A stretch of DNA of 6,775 nucleotides from Geodermatophilaceae bacterium (lineage in GTDB: Bacteria > Actinomycetota > Actinomycetes > Mycobacteriales > Geodermatophilaceae): positions 1-6,775 of the forward strand of contig JACCSC010000009.1 in assembly GCA_013813215.1 (NCBI GenBank), given 5' to 3'. How positions within the stretch are numbered: the first letter of the stretch is position 1; the number at the start of each line of letters is the position of its first letter. The notes beneath the pieces are model-generated. The model was not told where the DNA came from. It made no database searches and was given only the letters and a program-made list of their open reading frames with translations. Below, in pieces: positions 1-6,160 of this stretch. Made by a program: the position numbers and the translations under genes.

Positions 1-2
1 CT

Positions 3-413
3 GGCCACAAGGTCCGCTACGTCCTGGCCGCCAAGCTCGTCAACGAACTCGTCGAAGCCGCCGACGAACGCCAGTTGTCCCGGACCATCGCCCGCTACGG
101 CCGGGTCGAGCTGCTCTGCCTCGACGAACTCGGCTACATGGAACTGGACCGGCGCGGCGCCGAGCTGCTGTTCCAAGTCCTCACCGAACGCGAGGAGAAA
201 ACCGCCGTCGCGATCGCCAGCAACGACAGCTTCAGCGGCTGGACCAAGACCTTCACCGACCCACGGCTCTGCGCCGCCATCGTCGACCGACTGACCTTCG
301 GCGGAAACATCATCGAGACCGGCACCAACAGCTACCGACTCGCCCACGCCCGCACCCAACGACAGCAAGGTGGGGCCACTTCAAGCCGTCACCCCGGGGC
401 CAAGTCGAGTTGA
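3..413 (+). CDS. istB: IS21-family transposition helper ATPase IstB, 3' part (5' end outside window)
   Basis: This is the C-terminal 136 residues of an IstB-like AAA+ ATPase, which assists the IS21 transposase (IstA) in DDE transposition. The reading frame is open from the left edge, so the gene is cut by the window. Walker A is not visible. Still present are the Walker B stretch LLCLDELGY followed by the family hallmark RRGAELLFQVL, the sensor-like ASND, and the conserved tail DPRLCAAIVDRLTF...TNSYRL. The last ~14 residues (from GGATSS on) are encoded inside the terminal repeats of the element, and the TGA lies two bases before its inferred end. The gene runs convergently into the fusion gene and overlaps its 3' end by 33 bases. 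A TTG at 75 is an internal codon and not a credible start. The family call is secure; whether the element is still mobile cannot be judged. Confidence 0.9.
   Translation, partial: GHKVRYVLAAKLVNELVEAADERQLSRTIARYGRVELLCLDELGYMELDRRGAELLFQVLTEREEKTAVAIASNDSFSGWTKTFTDPRLCAAIVDRLTFGGNIIETGTNSYRLAHARTQRQQGGATSSRHPGAKSS
372..385 (+). repeat. IS21 internal terminal repeat, copy 2
   Basis: GGGGCCACTTCAAG matches the outer copy GGGGCCAAGTCGAG at 396-409 in 11 of 14 positions, with a 24-base offset. Paired subterminal repeats of this kind are typical IstA binding sites at IS21-family ends. The binding role here is inferred from the family. Confidence 0.65.
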
Positions 414-2348
414 CACGGCCAAGGAGCTGAACGCGGAGCGGAACTCCGCGTCGTTGGGCAGCCCTGCTTCCTGCGATGACTGGATCATCAGCGCCACCCA
501 GCGGGCCCGCCACTCCTCGGTCAGGCACTTGCCGACGTGCTCGGCGATCATCCGCGGATAGCCGCCGTACTCGTCGCTGTAACACGAGGGGCCGCCGAAC
601 ACCTCTGCCAGCCACTTGGCGACCCGTTGCGGATGGTCCGCGGACATGTTCGCGAAGATCGGGCCGAGCATCGGGTCAGCCGGGACGTACTTCTCGTAGA
701 ACAGCCGGGTCATCCGGGTCAGCGCCGGCAGCCCACCGCACCACTCGAAGATGCTCGGCGTCCGGTCCGCGTCGGGGACCGGATCACAGAACTTGACGTA
801 CCAGTGCATCCCCGAGCAGAACGGCTTGTTCTGCGAATGCCCGCATCGGCACAACGCGTAGTGCTCGCGGGAGGCGCCGTCGTTGCGGGCGACCTCCCCT
901 CCGCCACCGTCGCCGTCGAGAAGTGCGATGCCGCCGGTGATCCGGTACGGCCCGTCCTGGGACACCTCTATTGCCGGCTCGCGTTGGCCGGCGGAGTCGA
1001 CCTGCTCGCGGGCCTCCACGGTGTCCATTGCGTAGCTCAACGCCCCGGACGGGCAGTCCCGCACCGCCCGCACGATCTCGTCCAGCCGCCCCCCGCTGGG
1101 GGTGACGAACGGCTCCTCACCGAGGTGGAACACCGAGGCGAGCCGCTCGGTGCACAGACCGGAGTGCTGGCAGGTGCCGCGGTTGTCTAGCACCGTCACC
1201 GACTGACCGACATAGCTGTCGCGGCGGTCGGCCACCCGGTCCGGGTCTTTGGCGGTGGTGAACTCGATCCGGTGGCAGGTGCCGTCACAGGTCGGTTTGA
1301 TCCCGGACTCGCCGCACCGACACAGCGCCATCAGCGGCCGGGTCGAGATGGGCACGCCAAGGTGGTCGAAGAGGCTGCCGGGATTCGTCACCAGATAGGG
1401 CCCGTCGGGCACAGCCTCGATCTGCTGGACCAACTCCGATTGCAGCGCCGCCAGCTCGGCGATACGACTCGCCTTCGAGGTCTCGTCGACCGTTCCGACG
1501 GCGAGGTCTTGCAGCGCGGTTGCTGCCTCGCCGAGCCCTGGAACATCAGGCCGCTGGCACCGAAGTTCGGTGGCGGCTCGAGCCAGCTCCCACAGCCGAC
1601 CGCCCAGCTGACCAGCCGAGCCATGGACGGTCGCGTGGACGGTTTCCGAGGGGGCCGGTATCAAGGCCTCGTCGTCGGGATCCATGCCGTCGCGGGTGCC
1701 TGCGGCTGCCTCCACATGCTGCAGGGGGCCGAAGGCGGCGGCGTACAACACGCAGCCCAGCGACCACAGGTCGGTCGCCGGGTTCGCCTCCGCGCCGGCC
1801 AGGCGTTCGGGCGCGACGTACTCCCGCGATCCGGTCACCGCGCCGCTCGCGGCGAGCCGCGGGTCACCCTCGGCGGTGGGGACGCCGAAGCCGGCGAGCA
1901 CGGCGCTGCCGTCGGGACGGAGCAGGACGTTGGACGGGGTGACGTCGCGGTGCAGCACGTCGTGTTCGACCGCCGCGGTCAACGCCAGCAGGACGTGCTG
2001 GGCGATCCTGACGATGTCGGCCGGCGGCAGGGGGCCGCGCTCGGTGATCAGGTCGACCAGCGAGCGGCCGGGCACCCGCTCCATCACGATCCAGAGCTGG
2101 TCGCCCTCCTCGACGACGTCGAGGACTCGGGCGACATGCGGCGAGGCGATCCGGGCCGCGGCGTGGGCCTCGCGCAGGCTGCGTTCACGCCGCGCCGGAA
2201 TGGCCGGTAAATCCAGCTGCTGGACCGCCACCTCACGGCCGAGCACCTCGTCCCGTGCGGACCAGACCCGACCGACGCCGCCTCGACCGACCGGCGCCAG
2301 CAACCGGTAGCGCCCTCCGACCCGAGGGTCGCGCTCTGTGCTGTCCAT
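381..2348 (-). CDS. Pseudokinase / CDGSH / 4Fe-4S / CDGSH / group II truncated hemoglobin fusion protein
   Basis: One uninterrupted frame of 655 residues. Residues ~13-280 form a PknB-like kinase fold: glycine loop GRGGVGRV (21-28), HRD (133-135), APE-type APER (179-182), DLWSLGC (193-199). It lacks key catalytic residues: Q43 replaces the beta3 lysine, T137 the lysine of HRDxK, and G153 the DFG aspartate. A short helical heptad linker follows (~290-312). CDGSH motif 1 is C343, C345, C354, then H359. A YjdI-like divergent 4Fe-4S domain has C393, C399 and C432-PSGAL. CDGSH motif 2 is C500, C502, C511, H515. Residues ~530-645 are a group II truncated globin with Tyr B10 (Y551), Phe CD1 (F565), GGP (585-587), proximal His F8 (H604) and Trp G8 (W617). 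No signal peptide or membrane segment is seen, so it is probably cytoplasmic. It is the last gene of a likely four-gene operon. Codons from ~645 on derive from the inserted IS21 end. Domain calls are strong; function is unknown, with redox or gas sensing an inference. Confidence 0.88.
   Translation of the reverse strand: MDSTERDPRVGGRYRLLAPVGRGGVGRVWSARDEVLGREVAVQQLDLPAIPARRERSLREAHAAARIASPHVARVLDVVEEGDQLWIVMERVPGRSLVDLITERGPLPPADIVRIAQHVLLALTAAVEHDVLHRDVTPSNVLLRPDGSAVLAGFGVPTAEGDPRLAASGAVTGSREYVAPERLAGAEANPATDLWSLGCVLYAAAFGPLQHVEAAAGTRDGMDPDDEALIPAPSETVHATVHGSAGQLGGRLWELARAATELRCQRPDVPGLGEAATALQDLAVGTVDETSKASRIAELAALQSELVQQIEAVPDGPYLVTNPGSLFDHLGVPISTRPLMALCRCGESGIKPTCDGTCHRIEFTTAKDPDRVADRRDSYVGQSVTVLDNRGTCQHSGLCTERLASVFHLGEEPFVTPSGGRLDEIVRAVRDCPSGALSYAMDTVEAREQVDSAGQREPAIEVSQDGPYRITGGIALLDGDGGGGEVARNDGASREHYALCRCGHSQNKPFCSGMHWYVKFCDPVPDADRTPSIFEWCGGLPALTRMTRLFYEKYVPADPMLGPIFANMSADHPQRVAKWLAEVFGGPSCYSDEYGGYPRMIAEHVGKCLTEEWRARWVALMIQSSQEAGLPNDAEFRSAFSSLAVSTRLGPGVTA
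396..415 (+). repeat. IS21 outermost terminal repeat, copy 1, with CA terminus
   Basis: The outer copy GGGGCCAAGTCGAG is followed by TTGACA, which gives the canonical CA end of the element. The opposite strand begins TGTCAACTCG. It overlaps both the istB stop codon and the last codons of the convergent fusion gene. Confidence 0.65.
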
Positions 2349-2352
2349 GCCG

Positions 2353-2359
2353 ATATATA
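2353..2359 (-). promoter_or_regulatory. Possible -10 box for leaderless transcription of the fusion gene
   Basis: TATATAT is a conspicuous AT-only heptamer in very GC-rich sequence, ending 4 bases before the ATG at 2348. No purine-rich ribosome binding site lies in the ~20 bases upstream. A -10 element here would place transcription start at or very near the ATG, and leaderless mRNAs are common in actinobacteria. No convincing -35 is visible. The gene may also simply be read through from fgd. Confidence 0.3.
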
Positions 2360-2400
2360 CGGGCGGCGGCTCGGTCGTGCTCAGCGACAGGCCCTTCGGG

Positions 2401-3396
2401 TCAGCCCAGCGCGCGCAATCGAGGGAGCAGGTGCTCCCCGAACTGGCTCAAGAAGCGGCTTTGGTCCACCCCCGGACCGTGGAAGACCAGATGCGTGAAC
2501 CCCGCGTCAACGTACGGGGTGATGGCGGCCAGCGCCTCGTCCGCGTCGGAGGCGACGATCCAGCGACTGGCCGCCTGCTCGATGGGCAACTGGTCGGCCG
2601 CCTGCTCCATCGCGATCGGGTCTTCCAATCCCGACTTCTGCTCGGCGGTCAGCGCGAGCGGCGCCCAGAACCTCGTGTTCGCCAAGGCCTTGTCGTGGTC
2701 GAGGTCGAAGGACAGCTTGATCTCGATCATCCGGTCCACCTCGTCGGAGCGTCCCGCGGCGGCGTACCCCTTCTCCACCGCGGGCAGCAGCTTCTCGGTG
2801 TAGAGGTCCATCCCCTTGCCGCTGGTGCAGATGAAGCCGTTGCCGGCGCGCCCGGCGTACCTCGCGACGACCGGGCCGCCGGCCGCCACGTAAATCGGAA
2901 CCTGGTCCTCCGGCCGGTCGTACACCGTCGCGTCAACCGTCGTGTAGTACTCGCCGTCGAAACTGATCCGTTCGCCGGTCCAGAGCTGGCGGATCAGGTC
3001 GACCGCCTCACGCATCCGGGCGAAGCGCTCCTTGAAGCCCGGCCACTCGACCCCGGTCACCGCGACCTCGTTCATCGCCTCGCCGGTCCCGACGCCGAGC
3101 ATCACCCGGCCGGGGAACAGGCAGCCCATGGTGGCGAAGGCCTGCGCGATGACCGCAGGCTGGTAGCGGAACGTCGGCGTCATCACGCTCGTCCCCAGCA
3201 TCACCCGCGACGTGCGTTCGCCGACGGCGCTCAGCCAGGCGATCGAGAACGGCGCATGTCCGCCCTGGTGCCGCCACGGTTGGTAGTGATCGCTGACGAC
3301 GACGCTGTCCAGTCCGACGTCCTCGGCCTGTACGGCGAAGTCCAGCAACTCCCGTGGGGCGAACTGCTCGGCCGAGGCCTTGTACCCGATCCGCAT
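2401..3396 (-). CDS. fgd: F420-dependent glucose-6-phosphate dehydrogenase
   Basis: A 331-residue luciferase-like (LLM) oxidoreductase. It oxidises glucose 6-phosphate to 6-phosphogluconolactone while reducing coenzyme F420 to F420H2 in the cytosol. The sequence tracks mycobacterial Fgd1 along its whole length: GYKASAEQFAPREL at the N-terminus, SDHYQPWRHQGGHAPFS, GTSVMTPTFRY, GVGTGEA, GFICTSGKG and NTRFWAPL. The residues that bind F420 or substrate in Fgd1 are all present: E10, D36, H37, W41, E106, K194, K254 and R278. The start at 3396 is chosen because the homology begins there and a good ribosome binding site, GGAAGGG at 3401-3407, precedes it. A longer in-frame start at 3468 would overlap the upstream DUF427 gene and add a non-homologous Ala/Gly/Arg-rich stretch. 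It lies 46 bases after DUF427 and 52 before the fusion gene, so it is probably co-transcribed with both. Confidence 0.95.
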   Translation of the reverse strand: MRIGYKASAEQFAPRELLDFAVQAEDVGLDSVVVSDHYQPWRHQGGHAPFSIAWLSAVGERTSRVMLGTSVMTPTFRYQPAVIAQAFATMGCLFPGRVMLGVGTGEAMNEVAVTGVEWPGFKERFARMREAVDLIRQLWTGERISFDGEYYTTVDATVYDRPEDQVPIYVAAGGPVVARYAGRAGNGFICTSGKGMDLYTEKLLPAVEKGYAAAGRSDEVDRMIEIKLSFDLDHDKALANTRFWAPLALTAEQKSGLEDPIAMEQAADQLPIEQAASRWIVASDADEALAAITPYVDAGFTHLVFHGPGVDQSRFLSQFGEHLLPRLRALG

Positions 3397-3400
3397 GCCA

Positions 3401-3407
3401 CCCTTCC
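3401..3407 (-). promoter_or_regulatory. Ribosome binding site deciding the fgd start
   Basis: GGAAGGG on the minus strand sits 4 bases before the ATG at 3396. It is the strongest Shine-Dalgarno sequence in the operon and supports the 331-residue form of Fgd over the longer frame. Confidence 0.75.
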
Positions 3408-3442
3408 TACCTCGACCGGCGGCGGCGCGTTCAGCCAGGTGC

Positions 3443-3928
3443 TCACCAGCCCCGGGTGCCGGGCTCACCCTTGAACGGTCCGACGACCTCCGAGGTGATC
3501 CAGCCGCCGTAGAAGCCGCCCGCCTGCGGCATGACGGGCTCGCCGTCGAGGAGGACCTCGTCCATCTGGCCGGGGTAGACCGCGACGGCGCCGCGCATCG
3601 GGGCGAAGGCCGGGGTCGGGTTCTCGTAGGACCAGCCCGCGTTGTGGCCGCCTCCGACGTGCCAGTACGTCGCCGCGCCCTTGAATTCGCAGTAGGAAGA
3701 ACCGTTGCCGGGGCTCAACTTGCCCGGCTCGAAGTCCTCGGGCGCGACGTAGTACACCGGAGGGTGGCTGGTCTCGCAGACCCGCCAACTCCCCGACGTG
3801 TCGAGGATCGTCCGCCCCGCCAGCCGGATCACGATGCGGCGGACGCTGCGCTGCAACGACGGCGGGCGCGGGTAGTCCCAGACGGACTCCTGACCCGGCC
3901 CCGGCGCAACGCGGCGGGCCGGGCTCAT
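3443..3928 (-). CDS. DUF427 domain protein
   Basis: A 161-residue soluble protein of the DUF427 family (Pfam PF04248, sometimes listed as nucleotidyltransferase-like); its biochemical role is not established. Family signatures run through the whole chain: ESVWDYPRPP (14-23), ETSHPP (52-57), a Cys-Glu-Phe-Lys-Gly block (80-84), WSYENPTPAF (99-108), and the C-terminal GGFYGGWIT...GPFKG...GW. The length is usual for the single-domain form. No membrane segment or signal peptide is visible. The ATG lies 4 bases after the stop codon of the DUF3618 gene. The only Shine-Dalgarno-like run (GAGGAG) directly abuts the ATG, so translation probably depends on coupling to the upstream gene. No alternative start exists upstream in frame. 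Confidence 0.9.
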   Translation of the reverse strand: MSPARRVAPGPGQESVWDYPRPPSLQRSVRRIVIRLAGRTILDTSGSWRVCETSHPPVYYVAPEDFEPGKLSPGNGSSYCEFKGAATYWHVGGGHNAGWSYENPTPAFAPMRGAVAVYPGQMDEVLLDGEPVMPQAGGFYGGWITSEVVGPFKGEPGTRGW

Positions 3929-3932
3929 CTCC

Positions 3933-4160
3933 TCAGCGGTGGCGCAGCCGGTTGACCACGACCAGCGCGACGACCGCGGCGGCCGTTCCCCCGACGATGA
4001 GCCGACCCTTCGTCGAGGCCAGGAACTCCTGGGCCGACGTCTTGCCCTTGGCGGCCAGCGTCTTCGGGCTGGTGCGGACGACGAGCTGGTCGAGCGTGCT
4101 GCCGAGTTCGGCTCGGGCCTGCTCGATCTCGCGCTGAATGATCTCGGGGTCGCGGCTCAC
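3933..4160 (-). CDS. DUF3618 small membrane protein
   Basis: A 75-residue protein starting at GTG. The N-terminal half is the charged, helical DUF3618 signature: SRDPEIIQREIEQARAEL, then LDQLVVRTSPKTLA. A single predicted membrane helix follows at about residues 54-69 (LIVGGTAAAVVALVVV), with a short basic tail NRLRHR, so an anchored cytoplasmic helix is likely. Function is unknown. The GTG at 4160 is preferred because family homology begins there and GGCAGG lies 8 bases upstream. An ATG at 4271 would add 37 residues of unrelated Pro/Ser/Gly-rich sequence. It is the first gene of the probable DUF3618-DUF427-fgd-fusion operon. From memory, a similar gene (Rv2520c) lies beside bcp in M. tuberculosis; here a kinase gene stands between them. 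Confidence 0.8.
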   Translation of the reverse strand: MSRDPEIIQREIEQARAELGSTLDQLVVRTSPKTLAAKGKTSAQEFLASTKGRLIVGGTAAAVVALVVVNRLRHR

Positions 4161-4419
4161 GCCGACAGCCTGCCATGAAGGCGGCACCGGCGCGCCCGAC
4201 GGGTCACTCGACAAGCGACTGCGCGAGCCACCCTCCAGTCCAGGACCGGGCAGGGCGAAGAAAGAAGCCATTCGCCGTCGCGCGGCTTGCTCAGTCGGAT
4301 GTGCGCGTCGAGCGGGATGACCTCGTCGCTCGGGTTTCGACGGGGTTCGGCGTGTCGGTCTCCGGCCCGGCGCCGAGAGGCACCCCTAGCCATGGACACG
4401 GCGGGTTACGAGGTCGGCG
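4161..4419. other. Intergenic region, 259 bases without a recognisable gene
   Basis: The region must hold the 3' end of the kinase transcript and probably the promoter for the DUF3618 operon. Short frames here are not supported: they are antisense or N-terminal extensions with no recognisable family. No clear -10/-35 pair is visible for the operon. The only structure noted is a weak hairpin at 4265-4288. Confidence 0.6.
4257..4288 (-). terminator. Weak candidate terminator for the kinase transcript
   Basis: On the minus strand AAGCC (4288-4284) and GGCTT (4269-4265) can pair across a 14-base loop and are followed by the T-rich run CTTTCTTC (4264-4257). The stem is only 5 base pairs and the loop is large, so this is tentative. 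Confidence 0.25.
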
Positions 4420-6141
4420 TCAGCCGGCGGGCCGGAACGACTCCGCGAAGACCTGGAACAGGTCCAGGCTCTCCTCCCACTGGTCTTGCGGGACCGACCA
4501 GTACAGCGCGTACGCCTGATCCGGAGCGGTGATCAGGTTGCGGTTGAGGACGTGCAGCGGTGGGCCCCCCTCCGGTGTCCAGGTGAACTCCCAGTCGGCG
4601 GCGTCGTAGTCGCGGTAGGTCACCGGTTCGATCCGGATCTCGGTATAGCCGGACAGTCGGCCGGCGGCAGACGCAGCCTGGTTCTCCCAGTCGGCCACCG
4701 GGTCCGGTTGCGGGGTGTCGGTCTGGTCCACCCGGAGGTACCGGCCGGTGCCCGGCTCGACGAAGTCGACTCGCGGGTCGTTGCGCACGATGTCCCACCC
4801 GTCGGGCAGCGCAATGGAGAAGCCGGTCGGGTCCTCGTGGCGGGTGAAACCCTCGGGCACGGAATCATCCGTGGGGTCGACCTCGGTCGCCGCGGGATCG
4901 GTCTCCGGTTCGGAAGTGGCCGGATCAGTGGCTGGATCGGTAGCCGGCTCGGTGTCCGACGCTTGGGTGTCGGTCGTCGTGGCCTGTGACTCGCTGCCGG
5001 CCGGCGGCTCCGCTGCCCGCTGCTGTCCATCGCCATCGCGAGTGATCAGGAACGTGGCCGCCGCGATCACGACGAGCACGAGTGCGGCGGCGGCCGCGGG
5101 CCACCGCCGGGAGCCGGGACGCCGCCCACCTGCCGGCGGGGCCGGCGGCGGGGGCGGTTGCACAACCGGGGCAGGGGCTGGTTGCTCGCCCGGCTGTGCC
5201 GAAGCGGACGAGGAAGGCGGCAGGACCGAGAGGACCGACGTGCGACCCCCGAGCGGGGATGCCGGCGGTGAAGCCGAGGGGGGCGGCGGCGATGGAGGCG
5301 GCGGGTCGGGGGCGACAGGAGCGACGAACAGCGACTGGAGCATCCGCTGGGTGTCCTCGGCGGACAGCCGCTGCGCGGGATCCTTGCGCAGCAGGCCCTC
5401 CAGGACGCCGGACAGCGGTCCCGCTGACGGTGCGGGCAACGGATCCTCGGTGATCACCGCCGTCAGCGTGCCCATCGAGGTGCCACGGTCGAACGGCGGC
5501 CGGCCCTCCAGCGCCGCGAACATGGTGCAGCCAAGGGACCACAGGTCGCTGGCCGCGCTGGCCGGTTCGCCCTGGGCCCGTTCGGGGGCGATGTACGCCG
5601 GCGAACCGATGAGCACACCCGTCGTCGTGATGGACGGGTCACCATCCAGAGCGGCGATGCCGAAGTCCGTGAGCACCACCCGACCGTCGCGGACGACCAT
5701 CACGTTGGACGGCTTGACATCCCGGTGCAGGACTCCCTTGGAGTGAGCGGCGATGAGGGCGTCGAGGAGGCGGCCGGCAATGTCGGCTACCCGTTCCGGT
5801 CCGAGCGGTTCGCCGGCCTGGATGATCTCCGACAGTGGCCTGGCGTCGAGGCGCTCCATCACGATCCACGGTCGGCCGTCGTCCTCGACGACGTCGTACA
5901 CCTTGACCGCCGAGTCGGAGGTGATCCGGGCGGCGGCCCGGGCCTCGCGCAGGCTCCGTGACCGAGTGAGGTCGGCCTGCTCCGCGGTGAGCCCGATCGG
6001 CGGGATGACCTCCTTGACCGCGACATCGCGACCGAGCCGCTCGTCCACCGCAGCCCAGACCACGCCCATGCCCCCGCGCCCGAGCGGTTGCACCAGGCGG
6101 TAACGGCCGCCGATGCGGCGGACCTCCTGATCGGGGTTCAT
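4420..6141 (-). CDS. PknB-type transmembrane Ser/Thr protein kinase with extracytoplasmic domain
   Basis: A 573-residue receptor-like kinase. The catalytic domain (~14-272) is intact: glycine loop GRGGMGVV (21-28), K43 in VAVK, HRDVKPSN (139-146), DFG (159-161), an activation segment with T172-T174, and APER (185-188). A Pro-rich juxtamembrane region (~275-340) leads to one membrane helix at ~348-366. Outside it is a Thr/Asp/Pro/Glu-rich stalk with repeated TDPA units (~388-428). The C-terminal domain (~430-573), beginning GFTRHEDPTGFSIALPDGW, resembles the extracytoplasmic domains of other actinobacterial kinases; its ligand is unknown. Start 6141 is chosen because the domain begins 13 residues later and AGAAGGG lies just upstream. 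The 41-residue extension from 6264 runs antisense into the peroxiredoxin gene. It is divergent from that gene and paralogous to the pseudokinase in the fusion protein. Confidence 0.93.
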   Translation of the reverse strand: MNPDQEVRRIGGRYRLVQPLGRGGMGVVWAAVDERLGRDVAVKEVIPPIGLTAEQADLTRSRSLREARAAARITSDSAVKVYDVVEDDGRPWIVMERLDARPLSEIIQAGEPLGPERVADIAGRLLDALIAAHSKGVLHRDVKPSNVMVVRDGRVVLTDFGIAALDGDPSITTTGVLIGSPAYIAPERAQGEPASAASDLWSLGCTMFAALEGRPPFDRGTSMGTLTAVITEDPLPAPSAGPLSGVLEGLLRKDPAQRLSAEDTQRMLQSLFVAPVAPDPPPPSPPPPSASPPASPLGGRTSVLSVLPPSSSASAQPGEQPAPAPVVQPPPPPAPPAGGRRPGSRRWPAAAAALVLVVIAAATFLITRDGDGQQRAAEPPAGSESQATTTDTQASDTEPATDPATDPATSEPETDPAATEVDPTDDSVPEGFTRHEDPTGFSIALPDGWDIVRNDPRVDFVEPGTGRYLRVDQTDTPQPDPVADWENQAASAAGRLSGYTEIRIEPVTYRDYDAADWEFTWTPEGGPPLHVLNRNLITAPDQAYALYWSVPQDQWEESLDLFQVFAESFRPAG

Positions 6142-6160
6142 CACCCTTCTGCATACCCGA

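Larger units (their letters stand above)
1..415 (+). mobile_element. Right end of an IS21-family insertion sequence (partial)
   Basis: The istB 3' end is followed at once by two imperfect direct repeats and a terminal CA. Read from the minus strand, the element starts TGTCAACTCGACTTGG at base 415. IS21-family elements typically end in TG...CA and carry multiple internal repeats near their ends, which fits. The element ends inside the 3' end of the neighbouring minus-strand fusion gene, so it inserted into that gene. The left end, istA and the second copy of any target-site duplication lie outside the window. The exact boundary (415 versus a base or two either side) is inferred from the TG/CA rule. 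Confidence 0.75.

Noticed and set aside
290..520. Fusion gene 3' end read as an intact native globin terminus
   Set aside because: The last codons coincide with the IS21 terminal repeat and do not continue helix H as group II globins do, so the tail is better explained by insertion.
1272..2210. 312-residue plus-strand frame opposite the fusion gene
   Set aside because: It lies wholly antisense to a gene with clear kinase and Fe-S motifs, has low-complexity Arg/Gly/Gln composition and no family signature. It is a GC-rich shadow frame.
3397..3468. Upstream extension of Fgd by 24 residues
   Set aside because: The extension overlaps the DUF427 3' end, is non-homologous, and a strong ribosome binding site precedes the internal ATG at 3396.
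2338..3474. 378-residue plus-strand frame opposite fgd
   Set aside because: Antisense to a full-length, motif-complete Fgd, with Arg/Val/Gly/His-biased content and no recognisable domain.
4715..5746. 343-residue plus-strand frame opposite the kinase gene
   Set aside because: Mirror of the Pro-rich and stalk regions of the kinase; Gly/Ser low-complexity protein without motifs.
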